From NCBI GenBank assembly GCA_027064265.1, contig JAMOQA010000329.1:1-11547 (forward strand): a stretch of 11,547 bases of DNA, written 5' to 3'. Below the pieces are notes generated by a model. The model saw only the letters and a program-made list of their open reading frames with translations. It was not told the DNA's origin and did no database searches. Position numbers and translations under genes: made by a program. The first letter of the stretch is position 1; each line of letters begins with the position of its first letter. Origin of the DNA: Acidobacteriota bacterium. Its GTDB lineage: Bacteria; Acidobacteriota; Polarisedimenticolia; J045. Of this stretch, positions 6,433 through 11,547 are shown piece by piece.

Positions 6433-7677
6433 ATGGCCAGAGCACTGGAGAGGGCCCCGCGCACGAGCCGCACGTCGAGCGGGAGGGCGGCGATGGGCCA
6501 ACTGAAGGGGAGTCCGAGACTGGGGCAGTACCTCCGGAACCTGCGACAGGGGTACGGGTACTCGCTCCGCAAGGTGGAGGAGAAGGCGCGCCAGCAGGGA
6601 GGGGAGATCGACAACTCCCAGCTGAGCCGGTACGAGAAGGGGATCTGCTACCCCTCCTTCGACAAGCTCCGCACCCTGGCGCGCATCTTCAACGTCTCCA
6701 TCCAGACGTTCTCCGACGTCATCGACCTCGAGGAGATCGAGAAGCACGCGCCCCCGGGGGACGACCCCGCCGAGCTGATCGAGAGCGGACACGGCGACTT
6801 CCGGCTCGGCGACTACGGCCGCGCCTGGGCCCACTACCAGAAGGCCCGGCTGATCCTCGAGGAACGGACGAACGGCAACCCGTCCCCCGAGGAGGCCCGC
6901 CTGCTGGCCAAGGCCCGCCTGTCGTCGGCGGTGACCCTCTACCGGATGGGCAAGATCAGCCTGTCCGAGTACGAGATCCGTCACCTGCTGCGCCTGGACC
7001 GGCACCTGGACGAGCCGCTTCTCGTCCGGGCGCTGCTCCAGCTGAGCAACGTCCACTTCTCCTTCGGCGACCTGCTCCTCGCGGAGATGGAAGCGGCCCG
7101 CTCCCTCGACATCGCCGAGCGGTGCGGGGACCGGCAGCTCCAGGCGTTCTCCCACCACGCCCTCGGCCGCATCTTCCAGGAGCGCGAGGAGATGGAGCAG
7201 GCACTCCACCACCACCACGAGGCGCTGCGCCTCTACCGGGAGGTGGGGGACCTGCACGAGGCGCTCAAGGTGAAGCTGAACCTCGGGCCGATCTACGCGA
7301 CCCGGGGCCAGTACCGGGAAGGCGTCCGCCTCCTGGTGGAGGCCCGGGACGAGGCCCGGAGGCTCGGGCATCGCTGGACGGTGGCCTCGGCCGGGGCGTG
7401 GCTCGCCGAGATCCACGTGCAGCGCGGCGACTTCGCCAGGGCGCGCGAGTTCATGCGGGAATCGAACTCGATCGCCTCCAACGGCGAGGTCCAGTACGTC
7501 GACATCCTGTTCCTGAACGCGTTCTACCTCTGGAAGATCGCCCGCCAGGAGAACAACACCGCCGAGGCGAAGATCGCCCTCGGCCGCATGAAGTACCTCC
7601 GTCCCCACCTGGAACAGAACCTCAAGGAAGTCCGCGAATTCGACCGTTACATCGAGAGGAAAGGAGGTGCGCGATGA
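6433..7677 (+). CDS. HTH (XRE-type) transcriptional regulator with C-terminal TPR repeats
   Basis: Predicted cytoplasmic DNA-binding protein of 414 residues. An XRE/Cro-type helix-turn-helix spans about residues 30-97, with recognition segment NSQLSRYEKG at 61-70 and the typical following YPSFDKLRTLARIF. From about 115 to 400 the protein is all helical, with tetratricopeptide-like repeats (for example HALGRIFQEREEMEQALHHH and LAEIHVQRGDFARAREF). This is the layout of RRNPP regulators (Rap, PlcR and Rgg types), where the TPR part binds a small peptide, but many HTH-TPR proteins have unknown ligands. ATG 6433 has SD AGGGAGG with 5-nt spacing; in-frame ATG 6493 has GGGAGGG with the same spacing, so a form lacking the first 20 basic residues is possible. 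The stop overlaps the next start as ATGA, so the two genes are coupled. The family call is firm; target and signal are unknown. Confidence 0.9.
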   Translation: MARALERAPRTSRTSSGRAAMGQLKGSPRLGQYLRNLRQGYGYSLRKVEEKARQQGGEIDNSQLSRYEKGICYPSFDKLRTLARIFNVSIQTFSDVIDLEEIEKHAPPGDDPAELIESGHGDFRLGDYGRAWAHYQKARLILEERTNGNPSPEEARLLAKARLSSAVTLYRMGKISLSEYEIRHLLRLDRHLDEPLLVRALLQLSNVHFSFGDLLLAEMEAARSLDIAERCGDRQLQAFSHHALGRIFQEREEMEQALHHHHEALRLYREVGDLHEALKVKLNLGPIYATRGQYREGVRLLVEARDEARRLGHRWTVASAGAWLAEIHVQRGDFARAREFMRESNSIASNGEVQYVDILFLNAFYLWKIARQENNTAEAKIALGRMKYLRPHLEQNLKEVREFDRYIERKGGAR

Positions 7678-8330
7678 GGCGCATCTCGGCTGCTGCCGTG
7701 ATCCTGCTGCTGGTCTCGTTCTTCGCCGCGGTCCCCGCCGTGGCGGATCCCGACCTTGCCCCCCTGCGGCCGACCGGCCTCACCCCCGACTACCACGCCG
7801 AGGAAGACGGCCCCGTCTACATGGCGACCGATCCGGCGGGGAATCTCTGGGCCGTCTGGTCGTACAGGAACGGTATCGAGTACGACGTCGCCGTCACGCG
7901 CAGCGTGGGGCGCACCTGGCTGCCGCCCGTGCTGCTCGGCGAGGGGAACGGCCGGAACGACCTCGATCCGCGGATCGCGTTCGACGCCCTCGGCCGCCCG
8001 GTGGTCACCTGGTGGCAGGAAGGGGCCGAGGACGCGATTCCCCGGGTGCTCCTGTCCCGCCTCGAGGACGGGGTATGGAAGGGTCCGTGGGTCTGGAGCC
8101 CCGAGGGCGTGCCGGCCCACCATCCGAACATCTTTCCCGACGAGGACGGCCAGCTCCACGTCGCCTACATCGACGACGGTGGCGTGATCCACGCGAACGG
8201 GGTGGACATCAAGCCGATCGACAAGCCCCGGCCGGACGGCGGGACCAACGGGCCGGACCCGATCCCTTCCCTGGTGGTGAGCGACCCGAACGACCTCCCG
8301 GGCGGTGGGGACAACACCCTGAACCACTAG
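7674..8330 (+). CDS. Secreted protein with beta-propeller-like (BNR/sialidase-type) repeats, function unknown
   Basis: Exported protein of 218 residues. Residues 1-24 form a clear signal peptide (basic MRR, hydrophobic core, AVA before Asp25). The mature part shows a repeat about 51-52 residues long: D-x-x-G followed by a beta-strand at residues 53-62 (DPAGNLWAVW), 104-113 (DALGRPVVTW) and 156-165 (DEDGQLHVAY). Asp-box-like ends follow in the first two units: SVGRTW at 77-82 and EDGVW at 131-135. These resemble blades of sialidase/BNR propellers, but only two and a half are present, and the chain ends in a Pro/Gly/Asp-rich tail (about 185-218). No catalytic sialidase residues were recognised, so an enzyme role is not claimed. 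ATG 7674 overlaps the HTH-TPR stop as ATGA and has a strong SD (AAAGGAGGTG). A terminator-like hairpin follows. It may be an exported partner or target of the upstream regulator. Confidence 0.85.
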   Translation: MRRISAAAVILLLVSFFAAVPAVADPDLAPLRPTGLTPDYHAEEDGPVYMATDPAGNLWAVWSYRNGIEYDVAVTRSVGRTWLPPVLLGEGNGRNDLDPRIAFDALGRPVVTWWQEGAEDAIPRVLLSRLEDGVWKGPWVWSPEGVPAHHPNIFPDEDGQLHVAYIDDGGVIHANGVDIKPIDKPRPDGGTNGPDPIPSLVVSDPNDLPGGGDNTLNH

Positions 8331-8353
8331 TCCCCGGAACGGTTACCCTGATC

Positions 8354-8381
8354 GAGAGGCCGGGCGTCCGCCCGGCTTCTC
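8354..8381 (+). terminator. Terminator-like hairpin after the HTH-TPR/secreted-protein pair
   Basis: GAGAGGCCGGGCG pairs with CGCCCGGCTTCTC (13 positions, one G-T wobble) around a very tight loop, 23 nt after the stop of the secreted protein gene. The downstream T content is poor (a TTT about 4 nt later), so termination may be incomplete or Rho-assisted. It separates this pair from the mraZ promoter. Confidence 0.6.
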
Positions 8382-8411
8382 GCCGTTTCCGGCAGGTCCG
8401 CACGAAACCGG

Positions 8412-8440
8412 TTGACACCATCGGAACCTCCGCGTAGGAT
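8412..8440 (+). promoter_or_regulatory. Sigma70-type promoter of the mraZ/division cluster
   Basis: A perfect -35 TTGACA (8412-8417), a 17-nt spacer and TAGGAT (8435-8440, 4 of 6 to TATAAT). Transcription would start near 8447, exactly where the MraZ box array begins, leaving a leader of about 150 nt before mraZ. This is the best promoter match in the window. Confidence 0.7.
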
Positions 8441-8446
8441 CCGGGG

Positions 8447-8481
8447 TGGGAAGAAGTGGGTGTAAGTGGGAGAAAGTAGGT
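8447..8481 (+). promoter_or_regulatory. MraZ operator: four TGGGN-type boxes at 10-bp spacing
   Basis: TGGGA (8447-8451), TGGGT (8457-8461), TGGGA (8467-8471) and TAGGT (8477-8481) repeat every 10 bp with 5-nt spacers that are purine-rich (AGAAG, GTAAG, GAAAG). In other bacteria MraZ binds direct TGGGN repeats with 5-nt spacers in its own promoter, so this fits autorepression of the mra/fts operon. The array starts at the predicted transcription start, where bound MraZ could block RNA polymerase. The fourth box is degenerate. Confidence 0.8.
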
Positions 8482-8554
8482 CGCCAGGGCACGAGTCCCG
8501 GGGTGCGACCCCCCAGGTTCAGTCAGGCCCCGCCGCCCCGCCGCACCCGTTGGG

Positions 8555-8589
8555 CCGGGTCCCGGCCGCCCGGGGAGCGCCGGACCCGG
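8555..8589 (+). promoter_or_regulatory. Leader hairpin adjoining the mraZ ribosome binding site
   Basis: CCGGGTCCCGGC (8555-8566) can pair with GCCGGACCCGG (8579-8589), 11 bp with one bulged C and a 12-nt loop. The 3' arm ends against the SD (GGAGGAG, 8591-8597). It might influence translation of mraZ, but GC-rich DNA makes such pairings common. The rest of the leader (8482-8554) shows only a small GGGGT/ACCCC hairpin and no recognised riboswitch. Confidence 0.35.
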
Positions 8590-8599
8590 GGGAGGAGCG

Positions 8600-9055
8600 A
8601 TGCTTCGCGGGCACGACACCGCCAGGATCGACGGCAAGGGGCGGCTGAAGGTCCCCGCCGAGTTCCTCGACCGGTTCCTGGCGCTGTGCCGGGAAGATCG
8701 CCGGGTCTTCCTGACCTCCCTCGACGGCGTGACGGCGCTTCTCTACCCCCTTCCCGTCTGGGAGCGCCACGAGGCCGAGCTGGCCGAGCTCCCGGAAACC
8801 CATCCCGCGGTCCGCAAGTACCGGGAAACGGTGAACTACTGGGGCAAGGAAACGTCCCTCGACGGCCAGGGGCGGATCCTGATCCACCCGCTCCTCCGGG
8901 ACGCGGCAGGGCTCGAGGGAACCGCCTCGGTGTTCGGTGACCGGGACCGCCTGCGGATCCGCAGGTTCGAGGACGTGGCCAAGGAGCGGCTGGTCGTCTC
9001 CGACGACGACCTCGGGACGATCGCCGACCTGATCGAACAGCGACGCAACCGGTGA
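8600..9055 (+). CDS. mraZ: MraZ, transcriptional regulator of the division/cell-wall cluster
   Basis: Ring-forming AbrB-like DNA-binding protein that represses its own dcw operon in bacteria where it has been studied. The 151-residue length is normal. Both halves of the duplicated fold carry the signature DxxxR: Asp11-Arg15 (DGKGR) and Asp88-Arg92 (DGQGR), each followed by a strand and Pro (LKVPAEF, ILIHPLL). The ATG has an SD GGAGGAG only 2 nt upstream (GGGGGAGGAGCG before the start), a strong but rather close site. It is the first gene of the cluster, followed by rsmH, ftsL and ftsI, and the four TGGGN-type boxes upstream are its probable binding site. Confidence 0.97.
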   Translation: MLRGHDTARIDGKGRLKVPAEFLDRFLALCREDRRVFLTSLDGVTALLYPLPVWERHEAELAELPETHPAVRKYRETVNYWGKETSLDGQGRILIHPLLRDAAGLEGTASVFGDRDRLRIRRFEDVAKERLVVSDDDLGTIADLIEQRRNR

Positions 9056-9078
9056 CGAGCCCGGCGGAGACCCCCCGG

Positions 9079-10023
9079 ATGAGCCCCACCCCGGCACCGA
9101 CCCACCGGCCGGTCATGGTCGCCGAGATCCTGGAGGCGCTCGACGCCCGTCCCGGCGCCGTGCTGCTCGACGGCACGGTGGGGACCGGTGGACATGCCCT
9201 CGCCTGGCTCGAGGCGACCGCGCCGGACGGCCGGGTGATCGGCCTCGACCGCGACCCCGAGGCCCTTGCCCGTGCCCGGGAACGGCTGGCCCCGTTCTCC
9301 GGGCGGGTCCGACTGCTCCACGGTGACTGGCGGAAGGCCCCGGGGATCCTGGAGGACGCCGGCGAGGGAACCCCGGACGCCATCCTTCTCGACCTCGGGA
9401 TCGGAACCCACCAGGTCGACGATCCGGGAAGGGGGTTCTCCTTCCGCCACGACGCCCCCCTCGACATGCGCTTCGATCGCACGTCTCCCGGGCCGACGGC
9501 GGCGGAACTCCTGCGGCGGACCCCGGAACCCGAGCTGGCCCGGATCTTCCTGGAGTACGGCGAGGAACGGGCCGCGCGGCGTCTCGCCCACCGGATCGTG
9601 GAGGCTCGTCGCCGGGACCCGATCGAGACCACGGGAGACCTGGCGCGGCTGGTGCGCGAGACCCTGGGCACGCGCCGGGCGGGACGGATCGACCCGGCGA
9701 CCCGGGTCTTCCAGGCCCTGCGCATCGCGGTCAACCGGGAGCTTTCCGGCATGGACCGGGCGCTCGAAGGGCTCGTCGGGATGCTGGCGCCCGGCGGGCG
9801 GATCGCGGTCCTCTCCTATCACAGCCTCGAGGACCGGGTGGTCAAGCGGACGCTGCGGGCGCTGGCGGAGCCCTGTCGCTGCCGGCGGGGCGATCCCTGC
9901 ACCTGCGGGGCCCGGGAGTGGCTGGAGCTCCGCGAGCGGCGGGCCCGCCGCCCCTCGGACGAGGAGATCGTGGCCAATCCCCGGGCCCGGTCGGCCCGGC
10001 TCCGGTGGGGGGTGCGGCGATGA
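9079..10023 (+). CDS. rsmH: RsmH (MraW), 16S rRNA (cytosine-1402-N4)-methyltransferase
   Basis: Methylates N4 of C1402 in the 16S rRNA decoding centre using S-adenosylmethionine; it acts on the 30S subunit. Motifs in order: HRPVMVAEIL near the N-terminus, SAM-binding LLDGTVGTGGHA, acidic VIGLDRDPEAL, the family block LLDLGIGTHQVDDPGRGFSF with PLDMRFD, then FQALRIAVNREL and VLSYHSLEDRVVK. A Cys-rich C-terminal stretch (CRCRRGDPCTC) and ANPRARSARLR end the protein. Starting at ATG 9079 gives 314 residues, matching the usual 310-315, with SD GGAG 9 nt upstream. The alternative GTG 9052 overlaps the mraZ stop (GTGA) and adds 9 residues but has no visible SD. Within the GIGTHQ block, Gly replaces the first Ser of the common GVSSPQ form. 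The stop overlaps ftsL as ATGA. Confidence 0.96.
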   Translation: MSPTPAPTHRPVMVAEILEALDARPGAVLLDGTVGTGGHALAWLEATAPDGRVIGLDRDPEALARARERLAPFSGRVRLLHGDWRKAPGILEDAGEGTPDAILLDLGIGTHQVDDPGRGFSFRHDAPLDMRFDRTSPGPTAAELLRRTPEPELARIFLEYGEERAARRLAHRIVEARRRDPIETTGDLARLVRETLGTRRAGRIDPATRVFQALRIAVNRELSGMDRALEGLVGMLAPGGRIAVLSYHSLEDRVVKRTLRALAEPCRCRRGDPCTCGAREWLELRERRARRPSDEEIVANPRARSARLRWGVRR

Positions 10024-10355
10024 GCCTCCCGGCCGGCGTCCTGAACCGCCCACCCCTGGCGACGCCGCGGCCGGCGGTCCTCGCCCGCGTGCTCGCGTTC
10101 GCCGGGTGGCTCGGGTTCCTCCTCCTTCCCGTCCTCCTGCTGGTCGCGCTCCAGGTCCCCGCGGTGGTCGCCCGCTGGCGGATCACCCGCCTCGACCGGG
10201 AGCTGACCCGGGAGACGCATCGCACCCTCCTCCTCGAGGCGGAGCGGGCGCGCCTGCTCGATCCACGCCGGCTCCGGGACGAGGGGCGGCGGCTCGGCCT
10301 CGTGCCCCCGGACCCGGCCGCGATCCCCCGCCGGCTTCCCCGGAGGCCGCGATGA
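10020..10355 (+). CDS. ftsL: FtsL-like cell division protein
   Basis: Small bitopic membrane protein of 111 residues, expected to join FtsB and FtsQ and to activate the FtsWI septal synthase. It has a basic/proline-rich cytoplasmic tail, one membrane helix at about residues 24-46 (LAFAGWLGFLLLPVLLLVAL), then a periplasmic helical, heptad-like stretch rich in Leu, Arg and Glu (about 50-90) suited to a coiled coil. FtsL sequences diverge strongly, so the call rests on size, topology and position between rsmH and ftsI. The ATG overlaps the rsmH stop (ATGA) and the gene's own stop overlaps the ftsI start the same way. Its SD is weak, so translation is probably coupled. The frame is open upstream into rsmH, but there it only shadows that gene. 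Confidence 0.82.
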   Translation: MSLPAGVLNRPPLATPRPAVLARVLAFAGWLGFLLLPVLLLVALQVPAVVARWRITRLDRELTRETHRTLLLEAERARLLDPRRLRDEGRRLGLVPPDPAAIPRRLPRRPR

Positions 10356-11547
10356 ACGACCGGGCGCGGAAGCGGAGGGAACGGATCGTCCTGGGCCTGC
10401 TCCTCGTGGCGGGGCTGGCCGTCACGACCCGCCTGGTGGAACTCCAGGTGCGGGAGCACGACGCCTGGCTGGCCCGGGCCCGCTCCCTGGCCGAGGAGCG
10501 GGTGGAGATCCCGGGCCCCCGCGGGACGATCGTGGATCGGCGGGGGCGGGTCCTCGCGGTCAGCGTCCCGGACCGGGTGCTCGACGTCGAACCGGTGAAG
10601 ATCTCTCCCCGGGGGCTCGCCGCCCTCGAGCGGGCGGCCGGGTGCCGGACCGGGCACCTGGTACGGCACGCCCGGGCCGCATGGCGCCTCGCCACCCGGC
10701 ACTGCGACGGCCGCTGCGTCGAGCGGGTGGAGCGGCTCGTGGAACGGGGACTGGTACCGCGGGACGCGATTCACTGGGCCCGCGGGTTCGCCCGCAGGTA
10801 CCCCCACGGCAGTCTCGCGGCCCACGTCCTCGGGTTCGTCACCCTGGACGGACGCAGCGCGGAGGGCGTCGAGCAGCGCTACGGGGACTTCCTTCGCTCC
10901 CGCGGGACCACCCTGCGACGCCTGCGGGTCTGCCGGCACCAGCCGATCCTCGAGGAGCGCGAGGGGACCACCCGCCCGCCATCCGCCCTGATGCTGACCC
11001 TCGACACCAGGATCCAGGAAACCCTCGAGGAAGCGCTGGACGACGCGATCCGGGAGCACGGGGCCCGGGGTGCCCGGGGAGTCGTCCTCGATCCCTGGAC
11101 GGGCGACGTGCTCGCCCTCGCCTCCCGGCCCGCGTTCGACCCGAACCGCTTCTGGAAGTCCCCCGCCGAGGCCCATCGGAACGCGGTGATCGAACGTCCC
11201 TACGAGCCCGGGTCGGTGATGAAGCCGATGACCGCGGCGGTGCTCCTCGCGGCGGGCGTGGTCCGGGAGAAGGACACCGTCGACTGCGAGGGGGGACGCT
11301 GGCGGGTCGGCAGGCGCTTCCTCCACGACCATCATCCGTGGGCCCGCCTGACGTTGCGCCAGGTGATCGAGGTCTCCAGCAACATCGGTATCGCGAAGTT
11401 CGCGCGGCGGGTGGACCCCGGCGTGCTCTGGCGGGGACTCCGCCGCCTCGGGTTCGGCCAGCGCACCGGGATCGACCTTCCCGCGGAGAGCCCCGGCAGC
11501 CTCGTTCCCCCGTCCGCCTGGCGGGGAACCGACCGGGACGTCGTCGC
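10352..11547 (+). CDS. ftsI: FtsI/PBP3-type septal peptidoglycan transpeptidase, C-terminus cut by window edge
   Basis: Class B penicillin-binding protein that cross-links septal peptidoglycan with FtsW. The window holds 398 codons. A basic tail and one membrane helix (about 12-27) are followed by the N-terminal domain motif GPRGTIVDRRGRVLA, HVLGFVTLDGRSAEGVE, and the transpeptidase domain. The active-site Ser288 lies in YEPGSVMKP (SxxK, Lys291) and the SxN motif is Ser342-Ser343-Asn344, 54 residues later as expected. The KTG motif should lie beyond the window. ATG 10352 overlaps the ftsL stop (ATGA) with SD GGAGG 5 nt upstream. Unusually, the periplasmic part has several cysteines: Cys98, Cys118 and Cys122 (CDGRC), Cys194 and Cys312. 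A sporulation paralogue (SpoVD type) is less likely; the gene order favours FtsI. Confidence 0.95.
   Translation, partial: MNDRARKRRERIVLGLLLVAGLAVTTRLVELQVREHDAWLARARSLAEERVEIPGPRGTIVDRRGRVLAVSVPDRVLDVEPVKISPRGLAALERAAGCRTGHLVRHARAAWRLATRHCDGRCVERVERLVERGLVPRDAIHWARGFARRYPHGSLAAHVLGFVTLDGRSAEGVEQRYGDFLRSRGTTLRRLRVCRHQPILEEREGTTRPPSALMLTLDTRIQETLEEALDDAIREHGARGARGVVLDPWTGDVLALASRPAFDPNRFWKSPAEAHRNAVIERPYEPGSVMKPMTAAVLLAAGVVREKDTVDCEGGRWRVGRRFLHDHHPWARLTLRQVIEVSSNIGIAKFARRVDPGVLWRGLRRLGFGQRTGIDLPAESPGSLVPPSAWRGTDRDVV

Noticed and set aside
6108..6614. Upstream extension of the kinase frame, making a 638-residue protein
   Set aside because: It would overlap the divergent HTH-TPR gene and its promoter region, has no domain, and lies mostly upstream of the candidate kinase promoter.
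6382..7608. Minus-strand open frame of 408 codons opposite the HTH-TPR gene
   Set aside because: The plus strand encodes a recognisable HTH and TPR repeats; the antisense translation has no domain.
7674..8330. Calling the secreted protein a sialidase
   Set aside because: Only blade-like repeats are visible; no arginine triad or other catalytic residues could be recognised and the chain is too short.
9052..9054. GTG overlapping the mraZ stop as the start of rsmH
   Set aside because: No SD precedes it, whereas ATG 9079 has GGAG at good spacing and gives the usual family length. It is kept as an alternative because coupling by GTGA is possible.
9842..11335. Minus-strand open frame of 497 codons opposite rsmH, ftsL and ftsI
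   Set aside because: It is antisense to conserved division genes and its translation is Arg/Pro/Gly-rich without motifs.

Overview
The window is very GC-rich, with strong G/C preference at third codon positions. It comes from the chromosome of a Gram-negative-type bacterium. The evidence is a periplasmic HtrA protease, a membrane sensor kinase with a sigma54-type (NtrC family) response regulator, and a dcw (division and cell wall) cluster opening with mraZ-rsmH-ftsL-ftsI. No phylum can be assigned with confidence. A high-GC deltaproteobacterium-like, Acidobacteriota-like or Eisenbacteria/Krumholzibacteriota-like lineage would fit; this is a guess from gene style only. No mobile element, CRISPR array, tRNA or rRNA was seen.

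Layout. Positions 1-6107 are a compact minus-strand block, transcribed right to left: sensor histidine kinase (6107-4698), NAD+-dependent DNA ligase ligA (4675-2639), sigma54-dependent response regulator (2642-1191) and an HtrA/Deg protease (1139 to beyond base 1). ligA lies between the two halves of what is probably one two-component system, and its stop overlaps the regulator start as ATGA. Positions 6108-6432 are a divergent control region with a TTGACA-type promoter for the kinase operon, a TATGAT -10 element facing right, and a small inverted repeat. Positions 6433-8330 hold a plus-strand pair: a helix-turn-helix plus TPR regulator, overlapped by ATGA with a small secreted protein built of beta-propeller-like repeats. 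Positions 8331-8599 contain a terminator-like hairpin, a good sigma70 promoter, four MraZ-type boxes spaced exactly 10 bp apart, and a leader hairpin next to the mraZ ribosome binding site. Positions 8600-11547 hold mraZ, rsmH, ftsL and the first 398 codons of ftsI, the last three tightly coupled.

How the genes may work together. The kinase, regulator and HtrA resemble an envelope-stress circuit (sense at the membrane, activate through sigma54, degrade misfolded periplasmic proteins), with ligA co-transcribed. The HTH-TPR regulator with a coupled exported partner has the architecture of peptide-sensing regulators (RRNPP type) but the ligand is unknown. The mra/fts genes are standard division genes, apparently autorepressed by MraZ. 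The least explained part is the 6433-8330 pair; the clearest regulatory signal is the MraZ box array at 8447-8481.
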